Made by a program: the position numbers and the translations under genes. The notes beneath the pieces were generated by a model. It ran no database searches and had not been told where the DNA came from. It saw only the letters and a list, made by a program, of their open reading frames with translations. From positions 62,001 through 126,000 of the forward strand of contig NZ_QQNH01000006.1 in NCBI RefSeq assembly GCF_003345525.1: a DNA stretch of 64,000 bases, given 5' to 3'. Positions 9,202 to 17,818 of this stretch are shown here, in pieces. Positions within the stretch are counted from its first letter, which is position 1, and every line of letters begins with the position of its first letter. The DNA comes from Pelagibacterium lacus. Its GTDB lineage: Bacteria; Pseudomonadota; Alphaproteobacteria; Rhizobiales; Devosiaceae.

Positions 9202-10089
9202 TCACGCCCTGGGGCGGTCGCGGCGGGTGAAGAAGGCGATCACCGTCTGCTGGTCGCGATGGTTGCCGCCCATGGTGGCGGCGAACCACGCCCCGGCCGC
9301 GCCCACGGCCAGCGAGGCCGCGGTGAGGAAGGCGACGAGGATGGCGATGTCGCCGGCCTGTTCCGCCGCCGCCTCGATATCGGCCTGCACCGCCTCGGCC
9401 CGGGCCATCACCTCGTCGACCCGCGCCTCGACCTCTTCCGGGGCCAGACCGGTGCGCGCGGCGGCCAGATCGACCAGATATTGCCGGTCGGCCTCGGAAA
9501 TCCCGTCGCCGGCGAGGCCCGACGCGATGATGCGCGTGACTTCGGCCCGCGCCGCCTGCGGATCGGTGCCGCTGATGTCGCCGCGGAACAGCAGGTCCAC
9601 CGTGCCGGCGAAGGGATCGGCCTCCGCCGCCGCGCCGGCCACGGCGCCGGCCGCGCCGCCCACCGCATTGCCCACGCCCTGGGTGAGGCTCGATACCCCG
9701 CCAAAGGCGAGGAGGCCGGAGATCACCACGGCGGTGGCCCAGACCAGCAGCCCGTGGAACCCGTCGCGCACGTCGGATTCATGCTCGCTGGCGTCGAAAT
9801 TGCGCCGCCGCATGCGACCGGTGAGATAGCCGCCGGCCATCATGGCCGAGACCTGTACCCAGACCACCCAGATGGCCATGGTGATGGCGATCCAGACCAG
9901 CGAGACGCCTTCGCGCCCGAAGGGATCGGAAAGAGTCAGCCCGATGGCCGAGCCGAAGGTGAGCATGACCAGCGAAATCGCCGCCGCGGTCATGGCTCCG
10001 GCGATGATGGCGGGCCAGTCCACATAGGAGGACGTCTCGGCCGGCCGGGCGGTCGTCGCCACCGGAATGTCTGAAGGGATGGTCGCCAT
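9202..10089 (-). CDS. Polytopic membrane protein of unknown function
   Basis: A 295-residue protein. Hydrophobic segments lie near residues 25-48 (WPAIIAGAMTAAAISLVML), 60-85, 108-128 and 250-275, so four helices are likely. Between the third and fourth is a hydrophilic stretch rich in Ala, Glu and Asp (about 150-245) with coiled-coil character. I recognise no catalytic motif. The start ATG at 10089 has AAGGAGG 7 nt upstream. Two tiny membrane-peptide genes lie just upstream in the same direction, so the three may form a small membrane-stress unit. That is inference. Confidence 0.8.
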   Translation of the reverse strand: MATIPSDIPVATTARPAETSSYVDWPAIIAGAMTAAAISLVMLTFGSAIGLTLSDPFGREGVSLVWIAITMAIWVVWVQVSAMMAGGYLTGRMRRRNFDASEHESDVRDGFHGLLVWATAVVISGLLAFGGVSSLTQGVGNAVGGAAGAVAGAAAEADPFAGTVDLLFRGDISGTDPQAARAEVTRIIASGLAGDGISEADRQYLVDLAAARTGLAPEEVEARVDEVMARAEAVQADIEAAAEQAGDIAILVAFLTAASLAVGAAGAWFAATMGGNHRDQQTVIAFFTRRDRPRA

Positions 10090-10114
10090 CGGCGTGCCTC
10101 CTTGGGTTGGCGCC

Positions 10115-10189
10115 TCAGGCGAGGCCGATGAAGGACAGGATGGCCATGACGACGACGACAAGGCCGACGAGATAGATGATGGCGTTCAT
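10115..10189 (-). CDS. 24-residue single-pass membrane peptide
   Basis: The peptide MNAIIYLVGLVVVVMAILSF continues for four residues to TGA at 10115-10117. It is almost wholly hydrophobic, enough for one membrane helix. GGAG lies 8 nt before the ATG. It ends 26 bp before the start of the four-helix membrane protein. I recall very similar short hypothetical proteins in Hyphomicrobiales. Function unknown; it may be an accessory of the neighbouring membrane protein. Confidence 0.65.
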   Translation of the reverse strand: MNAIIYLVGLVVVVMAILSFIGLA

Positions 10190-10235
10190 ATTTGAGTCTC
10201 CATGGAACGATGGACGGCGCCCGCGATCGGGACGA

Positions 10236-10313
10236 TCACAGGACGAAGATCAGCAACAGGATGATGAGGGGGATCGGGATGCCGATCAGCCAGAGCAATA
10301 TGCCTGCAAACAT
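10236..10313 (-). CDS. 25-residue hydrophobic membrane peptide
   Basis: An ATG at 10313, with GGAAG about 8 nt upstream, opens a 25-residue peptide (MFAGILLWLIGIPIPLIILL and five more residues) ending in TGA. A central IPIP breaks the helix. It lies 46 bp upstream of the 24-residue peptide on the same strand. Size and composition resemble small stress or transporter-associated peptides, but I cannot name it. Confidence 0.55.
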   Translation of the reverse strand: MFAGILLWLIGIPIPLIILLLIFVL

Positions 10314-10471
10314 TGCGCGGTCTTCCTTGACTGGAGCCGGACGCCCATTGGGGACGCCGTGGCCGGTTCGAGTGCAGGATTAAGCGCCATCGCCCCCGCT
10401 TGGTTCCAATCCGGGCGGAAATGGGGCGCGCGCCGAAAAGGGACGGACGGACGCGCCGAACAGCCCGGGCC

Positions 10472-11395
10472 TTACTGCGCCGCTGGGGCGAGGGATTCCA
10501 GGAGGTCGAAGGTGGAGGCGATGAGGTCGATGGAGGGGCGCAATTGCGCCACCTGCGCGATCCGGGCCGCGGGCGCGGGGGAGAGCATGGCGCTTTCGGC
10601 ACGCCGCATGGCGGCGAGGCCGCGGTCAAGCGAGGGCGCATAGGCCAGCGCGGTCATGGAAGACGGTCCGAAATCGGGGCGGGCCGGAACGGCGCGCGGG
10701 GCGGAGGGCGCCTCGGCGGCGGCGATGGCCACCAGGGCCTCGCTGGCCGGAGCCTCGGCCTCCTCGAAGACCAGCCCCAGCGGGCGGGCCGGGGGGAGAA
10801 AGCCCAGCGGCACGATCTCCGCACTGGCCGGCACGGGGGAAATCGCCGCAGTCTGGATCACGTCGACCACCTCGGCCACGGGGGCCGGCACCGGCGCGGC
10901 GGCAACCATCACGGGCGGCAGGCCGGTGGGCGGGGTGGGGGCGACGGGGCTGGCCGGGCCGGGGCGCAGGCCGGTCTGTTCGAGCAGGCCGGCCGCCTTG
11001 GCCTCGTAATAATAGCCCTTGGCGTAAAGCTGCACGGCGCGGTCATGGCTGCCCCCGGCCAATAGCCAGGCGCCGCGCAGATATTTGACCGCATAGATGA
11101 GATTGGTTTCCGCGTTCAGAAGATCGGAGGGTTCGCCGCGAAATCCCATGGTGCGCGCCGTGGCGGGCAGGATCTGCATCAGCCCGTAATAAGGCCCGTT
11201 GCGCGCCGAGGGGTTGAAAGTGGATTCCCGGTTGATCACCCGGCGCACCAGCTCGAGCGGCACGTCGTAATATTGCGCGTAGAACTGGGCGAGGGTCTCG
11301 ATCTGCCCCCGCGTATGGCTCTGCGCCTGCGCCGGCACGGTGGAAAAGCCCAGAACAAGGGCGGCGAACAGCGCGATCAGCCGCTTTGCAAACAT
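10472..11395 (-). CDS. Periplasmic lytic transglycosylase (SLT domain) with long Ala/Pro-rich tail
   Basis: A 307-residue exported murein-cleaving enzyme. A signal peptide (residues 1-24, cleavage after AQA) precedes an SLT domain at about 27-140. The domain has catalytic Glu in INRESTFNP, the GLMQILPATA motif and the late YAKGYYYEAK. The domain is followed by some 150 residues rich in Ala, Pro and Val with no recognisable fold, perhaps a wall or membrane linker. It probably makes local cuts for envelope assembly or recycling. It is monocistronic, and divergent rluA follows after a 144-bp gap. Confidence 0.9.
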   Translation of the reverse strand: MFAKRLIALFAALVLGFSTVPAQAQSHTRGQIETLAQFYAQYYDVPLELVRRVINRESTFNPSARNGPYYGLMQILPATARTMGFRGEPSDLLNAETNLIYAVKYLRGAWLLAGGSHDRAVQLYAKGYYYEAKAAGLLEQTGLRPGPASPVAPTPPTGLPPVMVAAAPVPAPVAEVVDVIQTAAISPVPASAEIVPLGFLPPARPLGLVFEEAEAPASEALVAIAAAEAPSAPRAVPARPDFGPSSMTALAYAPSLDRGLAAMRRAESAMLSPAPAARIAQVAQLRPSIDLIASTFDLLESLAPAAQ

Positions 11396-11539
11396 GAGAC
11401 CCGGAAACGAACGTTGAACCCTGAAGCGGTGCCCTTAGCACACAATCGCCCATAATGGGAGCCTCTGTGGCAAATTGGAGGCCGGAGCGTGGCACGAACC
11501 AAACTTTCCCGGCCGGAAAATTGCTGCTAGAGCGCTGCG

Positions 11540-12211
11540 ATGCTCAATCCCATGCCGAAAACCTTCGTCTACGATCCCCCCACCGAGCCCTGGCTCGTCA
11601 TCGTCCACGAGGACGACGACATCGTGGTGTTCGACAAGCCCTCAGGCCTGCTCAGCGTGCCCGGCAAGGACCTGCGGCTCGCCGACAGCCTGCAAACCCG
11701 CGCGCTGGAGCGCTATCCGGGGGCGGGGACCATCCATCGGCTCGACAAGGACACCTCCGGCCTCATCGTCATGGCGCGGCACAAGGGGGCGCATGGCCAT
11801 ATCGGCAAGCAGTTCGAATACCGCCAGACCAGCAAGGCCTATATCGCCCGCGTCTGGGGCGAGATGGCGGAGGAGGAGGGGCTGGTCGACCTGCCGCTGG
11901 CCACCGATTGGGAGAACAAGCCGCGCCAGCGGGTCGATCATGAGCGCGGCCGCCCGGCCCAGAGCCGCTGGCAGGTGATCGGGCGCGAGCCCGGCGCGAC
12001 CCGGCTGCGCCTCGTGCCGATCACCGGGCGCACGCATCAATTGCGCGTGCATATGCGGGAAATCGGCCACCCGATCCTCGGCGACGAATTCTATGCCACC
12101 GGCCCGGCGCTCGACGCCGCCGACCGGCTGCAACTGCACGCCGCCGAGCTGGGCTTCCGCCATCCGCGCGGGGGAGAGCCGGTGCTGTTTACTTCCACGC
12201 CCCCATTTTGA
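11540..12211 (+). CDS. rluA: Pseudouridine synthase RluA
   Basis: A 223-residue RluA-type synthase with no S4 domain, as for the E. coli enzyme that modifies 23S rRNA U746 and tRNA U32. The catalytic Asp is in HRLDKDTSG; the later ITGRTHQLRVHM and GHPILGDEFY blocks are characteristic. EGLVDLPLATDW and the KPAQ-like RPAQSRW segment favour RluA itself over RluC or RluD. The start at 11540 lacks a clear ribosome site; the in-frame ATG at 11555 is possible. Its stop is 3 bp from the stop of the convergent aspartate kinase. Confidence 0.92.
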   Translation: MLNPMPKTFVYDPPTEPWLVIVHEDDDIVVFDKPSGLLSVPGKDLRLADSLQTRALERYPGAGTIHRLDKDTSGLIVMARHKGAHGHIGKQFEYRQTSKAYIARVWGEMAEEEGLVDLPLATDWENKPRQRVDHERGRPAQSRWQVIGREPGATRLRLVPITGRTHQLRVHMREIGHPILGDEFYATGPALDAADRLQLHAAELGFRHPRGGEPVLFTSTPPF

Positions 12212-12214
12212 GCG

Positions 12215-13666
12215 TCACGCCACGCGGCGCAGGCCGGCCGCGCGGCGGGCGGCGCGCTCCTCCACCAGCCCCTTGTGCAGGGCGATGATGGCGGCGTCGA
12301 ACGCCTCCTCGGCGACCAGCACCTGCAGGTCGACCTTGCGGACCATGTCGGTGAGCCCCACGGGCTCGATCCCGGCCTCGGAGAGGGCGGCGATGGCGCG
12401 GGCCAGCACATTGGCGCCGCGCAGGTCGCGCCCGATGGCCGATACCATGGCCAGCCTGGAAAGCCGCGTGGTGGCGCTGGGAAAGGCTTCGGCAAGATCG
12501 GCCTCCACCCGCTTGATGGCCTTCATCGAGCCCTTGAGATAATGGGTGATGGTGTTGGCGTTGGAGGTCTTGGAGACGATCCACACCTTGTGCCGGGTCA
12601 GCGCCTCGAGGATTTTCGCGTCATAGCCCTTGACCCCCACCATGTCCTGATCGTGGAATTCGAGCGCGAAGACGCCCTTGAGCCCGGTGACGATCTCGGC
12701 CCCCGGCGTTTTGGGCGGCAGGTCGGAGACGATCACCGTGCCGGGGTGGTCGGGCTCGAAGGCATTGGTGACCCGCAAGGGGATGCCGGCCTGGCGCAGC
12801 GCCTTGGCGGCGCGGGGGTGGATGGCCTCCATGCCCATGTTGGAGAGCTGGTCGGCCACGTCGTAATTGGTCTCCCCGATCACCCGCACCTTGTCGGCGC
12901 CCACCAGCTTGGGATCGGCCGAGGAGAGGTGGAATTCCTTGTGGATGATGGCTTCCGCCGCCCCGGTCACCACCGCGACCCGCGACAGGGTGACTTCGGA
13001 ATAGCCGCGGTCATAGGTCTTCATCAACTGCTCCGCGCATTGGGCATAGCCGGTGACGATGGGCAGTTCGCGCGTGAGATCGATACCCTCCAGCCGGCGC
13101 GCGATATGGGCGTCGAGCGGCAATTCCCCGTCCTGGCGCCAGCCGGTGAGGTCGACGAAGCGGGCCGCGACCCCGTTGCGCTGCAACAGGAGCGCGGTGT
13201 TGAAGGCCGATTGCGCCTCGCCCAGCGCCGAGAGCATTTCGCGCACGGTCAGCAGATGGGCTTCGAGCTGGAAATGCCCGAACGAGCAGAGGCGCGAGAG
13301 ATCGACGAGGCAGGAGCGCACGCCCGCGATGCGCTCGGCGATGAACCGGTCGGCGGCGTCGCGGTCCTCGGGGTCGGAAAACAGCGCGGCGTTGGTGTCC
13401 GCCATCCGCGCCCCGACCGCCGACAGCGCCTCGCCCCATTGGGCTTCGGTTTCGGCGCTGGCGAACAGGGCATAGACCCCCGGCGCGCCGGATTTCTTGT
13501 GCTCGAGCAGCGCGTCGGTCATCCCGGCATAGGCCGAGACGACGAAGATGCGGTTGTAGAGCGCGGGGCCCTTGCGGTCGCCGATCAGCACGGTGCGCAA
13601 GAGGTCCTCGCTGCGCGACATGGAGGTGCCGCCGATCTTTTCCACTGTGTGGGTCATGGTCACCAT
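12215..13666 (-). CDS. ask: Ectoine-cluster aspartate kinase (Ask_Ect)
   Basis: Phosphorylates aspartate, the first step toward aspartate semialdehyde, the ectoine precursor. The 483-residue protein belongs to the Ask_Ect group found inside ectoine operons: KIGGTSMSR at the N terminus, the kinase core to about residue 300, then two ACT domains (ALEFHDQDMVG, LSRLAMVSAIG). A pathway-specific copy is thought to escape the feedback control of the housekeeping enzyme. It is last in the operon, 26 bp after ectD. The first ATG (13666) has only a weak ribosome site; the ATG at 13657 is an alternative. Confidence 0.94.
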   Translation of the reverse strand: MVTMTHTVEKIGGTSMSRSEDLLRTVLIGDRKGPALYNRIFVVSAYAGMTDALLEHKKSGAPGVYALFASAETEAQWGEALSAVGARMADTNAALFSDPEDRDAADRFIAERIAGVRSCLVDLSRLCSFGHFQLEAHLLTVREMLSALGEAQSAFNTALLLQRNGVAARFVDLTGWRQDGELPLDAHIARRLEGIDLTRELPIVTGYAQCAEQLMKTYDRGYSEVTLSRVAVVTGAAEAIIHKEFHLSSADPKLVGADKVRVIGETNYDVADQLSNMGMEAIHPRAAKALRQAGIPLRVTNAFEPDHPGTVIVSDLPPKTPGAEIVTGLKGVFALEFHDQDMVGVKGYDAKILEALTRHKVWIVSKTSNANTITHYLKGSMKAIKRVEADLAEAFPSATTRLSRLAMVSAIGRDLRGANVLARAIAALSEAGIEPVGLTDMVRKVDLQVLVAEEAFDAAIIALHKGLVEERAARRAAGLRRVA

Positions 13667-13692
13667 TGGTTTCGTGTCGAAAGGTCCCCGGG

Positions 13693-14619
13693 CTACCGGA
13701 TCGGGCCCGCGACGATGTCGAGGGGCGCCTCGGGGTCGCGGCTCGACAGGAAGGCCGGGCGCGGCCGGGCCGCCGCGAAGGGGGCGCCCACCCGGTTGGA
13801 CCAGGCATTGTAGACGAAGAAGGCGTTGGAGCGCGGGAACGGGGTGATGTTGCCGTTCGAGCCATGCATGGTGTTGCAGTCGAAAAGCACCACGGTTCCG
13901 GCCTTGCCGGCCCCGTAGGCGATGCCGAACCGCTCGGCCATCCGGGTCAGCGCGTCGGGGCTGGGCACGCCCACCTCCTGCTGTTTCAGCGAGGATTTGT
14001 GATTGTCCTCGGGGGTTTCCCCCGCGCAGGAAATATAGTGGCGGTGCGATCCGGGCATGAGCATGAGCGGCCCGTTGAGCGCGTCATTGTCGGTGAGCAG
14101 GATGGAAGCGGAAATGGCGCGCATGCGGGCCATGCCGTCCTCGGCGTGCCAGGTCTCGAAATCGGAGTGCCAGTAAAATTCCTTGCCGGTGAAGCCGGGC
14201 TTGTAGTTGAGCCGGCTCTGGTGGAGATAGAGCGCATCGTCGAGGAGGAATTGCACCACCCCCGCCACGCGCGCGTCGCGGGCCACCCGGTTGAAGAACG
14301 GGCTTTCGTCCTCCAGCCGGAAAATGGTCCGCACCGCGTCCGAACCCGGTTCGGTCACCACATTGTCCGGGCGCAGCCCGGTCTCTCCCGAGCGTAGGCG
14401 CAGCGATTCGTCCCGCAACCGGTCGATTTCCTGCGCGGTGAACAGGTTTTCGAGGACGAGGAACCCGGTTTCGGCGAAGGCTTCCGTCTGGGCGCGGGTC
14501 AGGGGCGCCTCGGGCGTCCAGCGGCCCCAGACCACCGGGTCCTGGCGCTCGCGCCAGCTTTCCTCGGGCAGCCGGGTCGGATAGGCGTCGGATCGGGTGT
14601 GAACGGCAGAGAGTGTCAT
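13693..14619 (-). CDS. ectD: Ectoine 5-hydroxylase EctD
   Basis: Fe(II)/2-oxoglutarate dioxygenase that turns ectoine into 5-hydroxyectoine. The 308 residues match the family. The iron ligands are His and Asp in YWHSDFETWH and the distal His in CNTMHGSNG; the 2-oxoglutarate arginine is in PRSNAFF. The signature continues EDGMARMRAIS, with Ala where Pro is usual as I recall it. The ATG at 14619 has AGGA 6 nt before it. The frame is open upstream toward ectC but only as low-complexity sequence. Position between ectC and ask fits the ectABCD-ask order. Confidence 0.95.
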   Translation of the reverse strand: MTLSAVHTRSDAYPTRLPEESWRERQDPVVWGRWTPEAPLTRAQTEAFAETGFLVLENLFTAQEIDRLRDESLRLRSGETGLRPDNVVTEPGSDAVRTIFRLEDESPFFNRVARDARVAGVVQFLLDDALYLHQSRLNYKPGFTGKEFYWHSDFETWHAEDGMARMRAISASILLTDNDALNGPLMLMPGSHRHYISCAGETPEDNHKSSLKQQEVGVPSPDALTRMAERFGIAYGAGKAGTVVLFDCNTMHGSNGNITPFPRSNAFFVYNAWSNRVGAPFAAARPRPAFLSSRDPEAPLDIVAGPIR

Positions 14620-14680
14620 TGCTGTTCCTGCTCCTTGGTTCGGGGTGATGAAACGGGGCCGGACGGTCTTCGCGCCGGGC

Positions 14681-15073
14681 TCAGGCGGGGGCCGGTGCGG
14701 GGGCGTAGGAGCCATCCTCGCGGTGCACTTCGGTGCCGGTGACCGGCGGATTGAAGCAGCAGGCCATGACCATTTCCGCCCTGGCGGTGAGCCGGTGGCG
14801 GTCGTTCTTGTCGAGCGCATACATCACCCCGGGGCGGATCTGGTGCACGGCGCCGGTTTCCAGGTCCTCGATCTCGCCATCGCCGGAGATGCAGTAGACG
14901 CTTTCGAAATGGTGCTTGTAGTGGAACTGGTGGCTGGTTCCGGCATGGATGCGGGTGATGTGGAAGGAAAACCCCATGCCGTCGCCGGCCAGCAGCAGCC
15001 GGGTCGAATCCCAGCCATCGGCCTTGACGAGCCGTTCGCCCATGCGGGCCGTTTCGAGATCACGCACGATCAT
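14681..15073 (-). CDS. ectC: L-ectoine synthase EctC
   Basis: Cyclises N-gamma-acetyl-L-2,4-diaminobutyrate to ectoine, releasing water. It is a 130-residue cupin with iron-ligand candidates in the family (Glu in [11 protein letters not shown], Tyr, His near YALDKNDRH). [16 protein letters not shown] is a hallmark. The tail is Ala/Pro-rich and probably dispensable. AAGGA precedes the ATG by 8 nt. It is the third gene of the operon, 35 bp after ectB. Confidence 0.96.
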   Translation of the reverse strand: MIVRDLETARMGERLVKADGWDSTRLLLAGDGMGFSFHITRIHAGTSHQFHYKHHFESVYCISGDGEIEDLETGAVHQIRPGVMYALDKNDRHRLTARAEMVMACCFNPPVTGTEVHREDGSYAPAPAPA

Positions 15074-15108
15074 TGTTCTTGTCCTTGTGGTTGTTTGAGG
15101 GCCCGGCC

Positions 15109-16395
15109 CTATTCCGCCGCGGCGCGGGGAAAGGCGCCCTCGCCGGCCAGCACAGCTTCGAACGCGTCGGCGACGATGTCGAGGCCCCTGTCGAGATCGG
15201 CCGGCGCGATGGTCAGCGGGCAGAGGATTTTTACCACCTCGTCCCGGCTGCCCGAGGTCTCGATGATCAGCCCCTCGTCAAAGCAGCGGGCGCAGATGCG
15301 CGCCGCGCCCTGGGGGTCGCCGGTGTCGATGCCCAGCATCATGCCGCGCCCGCGCACGGCCAGGCCGTGGCGCGCGGCGATGGCCCGGAGGCGGGTTTCG
15401 AGATGTGCGCCCTTGGTCCGCACGGTCTCGGCGAAGGCGTCGTCGCTCCAGAATTTTTCCAGCGCCACCCGGGCGGTGACGAAGGCGTGATTGTTGCCCC
15501 GGAAGGTGCCGTTGTGCTCGGCCGGCTTCCAGATGTCGTGCTCGGGCTTGATCAGCGCCAGCGCCAGGGGCAGGCCCATGCCCGAGAGCGATTTGGCCTG
15601 GGTGATGATGTCGGGGCTGAGCCCGAACCCCTCGAAGGAGAAGAAGCGCCCGGTGCGCCCGCAACCGGCCTGGATGTCGTCAACGATAAACAGCGCCCCG
15701 TGCTTGCGGGCGATGGCCTCGATCCGTTGCAGCCATTCCGGCGAGGCGGCGTTGAGCCCGCCCTCGCCCTGCACCGGCTCGACGAGGATGGCCGCCGGGG
15801 CGTCGACGCCGCCCGAGGGGTCGTCGAGCATCCGTGCCAAGAGGTCGGCGGTGTCGATATCGGGGCCGAAATAACCCTCGAAGGGCGCCCGGTGGATGCC
15901 GGGCAGCGGCGCGCCGGCCCCGTCCCGCTTGCTGGCATTGCCGGTTGCGGCCAGGGCTCCGAGCGTCATGCCGTGAAAGCCGTTGGTGAAGGCGATCACA
16001 TTGGTGCGCCCGGTCACCTTGCGGGCCAGCTTGAGCGCCGCCTCCACCGCATTGGCGCCGGTGGGGCCGGTGAACATCAGCTTGTAGTCCATGCCGCGCG
16101 GCTTGAGGATCGTCTCCTCATAGGCGGCGAGGAAGGCCTGCTTGGCCTCGGTGAACAGGTCGAGCCCATGGGCGATGCCGTCTGAGGCGACGTAATCGAG
16201 CAGCGCCTGCTGCATGTCGGGGTCGTTATGGCCGTAATTGAGCGAGGAGCAACCGGCCAGGAAGTCGATATAGGCGCGGCCGTCGGCGCCATAGAGGGTG
16301 GCGTTCTTGGCGCTGGCGAAGAGGCGGGGAAAGCTGCGCGAATAGGAGCGCACGCGGCTCTCGCGCCGCTCGAAGATGGCGGGGGAAAGGGTCAT
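15109..16395 (-). CDS. ectB: L-2,4-diaminobutyrate--2-oxoglutarate transaminase EctB
   Basis: Makes L-2,4-diaminobutyrate from aspartate semialdehyde and glutamate with PLP. The 428-residue class III aminotransferase has [12 protein letters not shown] near the N terminus, [15 protein letters not shown], the Asp of [13 protein letters not shown] and the Schiff-base Lys in [11 protein letters not shown] use the ATG at 16395 with GGAGG six bases before it. The upstream ATG at 16452 adds 19 unlikely residues that run up close to ectA. Second gene of the operon. Confidence 0.96.
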   Translation of the reverse strand: MTLSPAIFERRESRVRSYSRSFPRLFASAKNATLYGADGRAYIDFLAGCSSLNYGHNDPDMQQALLDYVASDGIAHGLDLFTEAKQAFLAAYEETILKPRGMDYKLMFTGPTGANAVEAALKLARKVTGRTNVIAFTNGFHGMTLGALAATGNASKRDGAGAPLPGIHRAPFEGYFGPDIDTADLLARMLDDPSGGVDAPAAILVEPVQGEGGLNAASPEWLQRIEAIARKHGALFIVDDIQAGCGRTGRFFSFEGFGLSPDIITQAKSLSGMGLPLALALIKPEHDIWKPAEHNGTFRGNNHAFVTARVALEKFWSDDAFAETVRTKGAHLETRLRAIAARHGLAVRGRGMMLGIDTGDPQGAARICARCFDEGLIIETSGSRDEVVKILCPLTIAPADLDRGLDIVADAFEAVLAGEGAFPRAAAE

Positions 16396-16478
16396 TTCTG
16401 GCCTCCGTTGCGGGATGGCAGGATAGGGAAGAAGCGGGGTGCGGGCCTGCATGGGCGTCGGCGGGGCGTGGCGGCGGG

Positions 16479-17036
16479 TCAGGCCGCCGAGCGCACTGCG
16501 CGCCCGTCCCGCGCGAAGGGGCCGATGGTGACGAGGAACTCGGTCTCGTGCCGCCCGGCGAAATGATCCGCGCGCCGGAAATGCGGCGCGCGGATCATCT
16601 CGGCGTCCAGCGTCTCGGCGATCGCACCGAACAGCGCCCAGGACGCGGCATTATCCCGCGTGATGGTCGATTGCACGGTCTCGATCCCGGCACAGGCCGG
16701 GCGGGCCAGCACGGCCTGAATCAGCCGCTTGGCCAGACCCTGTCCGCGCGCCTCCGCGGCGACGCAGACCTGCCAGACGAAATAGGTCCGGGGATGTTCG
16801 GGCGGGATATAGCCCGACACCCAGCCCACCACCGCGCCGCCCCGCTCGGCCAGGGCGCAGGTGGCGGCGAAATGGCTGCACTGCAAGAGGTTGCAATACA
16901 TGGAATTGTCGTCGAGCCCGGCGGTGTCGGCCACCAATTGCCAGACCGCGGCGCCGTCCTCGCGGCGGGGGGCGCGAATCGCGGGGAGGGGCGGGGACTC
17001 GGGGCGCGTGTCCCGGCCCAGTGCTGCAAGCGTCAT
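16479..17036 (-). CDS. ectA: L-2,4-diaminobutyrate N-gamma-acetyltransferase EctA
   Basis: Acetylates diaminobutyrate with acetyl-CoA; first ectoine-specific enzyme and first gene of the operon. The 185-residue GNAT protein shows DNNSMYCNLLQCSHF-like substrate residues (DDNSMYCNLLQCSHFAATCA), GWVSGYIPPE, and the coenzyme A loop ARGQGLAKRL. The ATG at 17036 follows TGGAGGAAA. A second ATG at 17063 would include that ribosome site within the gene, so I reject it. A sigma-70 promoter with an embedded palindrome lies 30-56 bp upstream. Confidence 0.95.
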   Translation of the reverse strand: MTLAALGRDTRPESPPLPAIRAPRREDGAAVWQLVADTAGLDDNSMYCNLLQCSHFAATCALAERGGAVVGWVSGYIPPEHPRTYFVWQVCVAAEARGQGLAKRLIQAVLARPACAGIETVQSTITRDNAASWALFGAIAETLDAEMIRAPHFRRADHFAGRHETEFLVTIGPFARDGRAVRSAA

Positions 17037-17064
17037 GGGTTTCCTCCAGTGAGTGTTGCGCATT

Positions 17065-17092
17065 TAATTAGCTTGCTCAAACTAAATGTCAA
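17065..17092 (-). promoter_or_regulatory. Sigma-70 promoter of the ectoine operon
   Basis: Read on the minus strand: TTGACA at 17092-17087, a 16-bp spacer, and TAATTA at 17070-17065. The -35 box is perfect and the -10 good. The surrounding 120 bp is strikingly AT-rich for this genome. A start near 17058 would give a leader of about 22 nt carrying the ectA ribosome site. Confidence 0.75.
17068..17085. promoter_or_regulatory. Palindromic operator candidate (MarR/EctR type)
   Basis: TTAGCTTGCTCAAACTAA is an 18-bp imperfect palindrome of the form TTAG-n-TTG-nn-CAA-n-CTAA, with one outer A/T pair extending it. It fills the spacer between the -35 and -10 boxes of the ectA promoter and reaches into the -10 box. 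The divergent gene encodes a MarR-family protein, whose relatives bind such dyads as dimers. Repression by blocking polymerase is the natural reading; binding itself is inferred. Confidence 0.6.
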
Positions 17093-17284
17093 CCGGGGAA
17101 GTGGTGGGAAAATTGCCGATTTTTCTGATTTATATCGCTAAAACAAATGGATAGTATTTATTTGAAAAGTTTTGATGGCTCCCATATGCGAGGCACCTCA
17201 CCAAATTCCTTAGCATAATCTAAACATCTGTGGCAGGAAGCGGCGGGAATCGCTTGGGGGCGGAAGAAAGCGGAGGTAAGGACC

Positions 17285-17818
17285 ATGCATGGCCCATCCC
17301 TGGAGAGCCGAGACGTGCAAGCCCCGACCAAGACAGCGCTGTCGGCCCTGCGCAAGATCCTGCGCAAGACCGAACTCAATTCCAAGGCGCTGATGCGCGA
17401 GACCGGGCTCACCCCGTCGCAGCTCATCTTCATGCAGATCCTCGACGACGGCGCCGAGCATACGGCGGGGGCCGCCGCCCTGCGCATGGGCATCACCCAG
17501 GCCACCGCCACGGCGCTGATCCACAAGCTCGAGGCCCTGGGCATGGTGGCGCGGCGCAAGGGCGAGGCCGACCGCCGTCAGGTGTGGCTCAGCCTCACCG
17601 ACAAGGGCCGCGCCGTGCTCGAAATCGCCCCGGACGGGGCCCATGCCCAGTTCCACGCCGCCTTTTCCCGCCTCGCCCAATGGGAGCAGCTGATGCTGAT
17701 CGCCGCGCTGGAGCGGATCGCCGACATGCTGGGGGCCGAGGACGACAGCGCCCCGGTGCTCAGCGCCGACCCGGTCCTCGCCCCCCGGCTCGACGCCGAC
17801 GCCGACCCCGCCCCATGA
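17285..17818 (+). CDS. ectR: MarR-family regulator of the ectoine operon (EctR-like)
   Basis: A 177-residue MarR protein. The winged helix spans about residues 30-110 (LTPSQLIFMQIL, ITQATATALIHKLEALGMVARRK, DRRQVWLSLTDKG), with dimerisation helices on both sides and a disordered acidic tail. It is divergent from ectA across a 248-bp AT-rich gap that contains the palindrome described above. EctR/CosR-type MarR proteins are known repressors of ectoine genes in other bacteria; that it does so here is inferred from position. GGAGG precedes the ATG by 8 nt. The stop overlaps the next gene as ATGA. Confidence 0.85.
   Translation: MHGPSLESRDVQAPTKTALSALRKILRKTELNSKALMRETGLTPSQLIFMQILDDGAEHTAGAAALRMGITQATATALIHKLEALGMVARRKGEADRRQVWLSLTDKGRAVLEIAPDGAHAQFHAAFSRLAQWEQLMLIAALERIADMLGAEDDSAPVLSADPVLAPRLDADADPAP

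Noticed and set aside
17158-17559. Open frame on the minus strand over the ectR start
   Set aside because: Antisense to a good MarR gene and with Cys/Ser-rich shadow composition.
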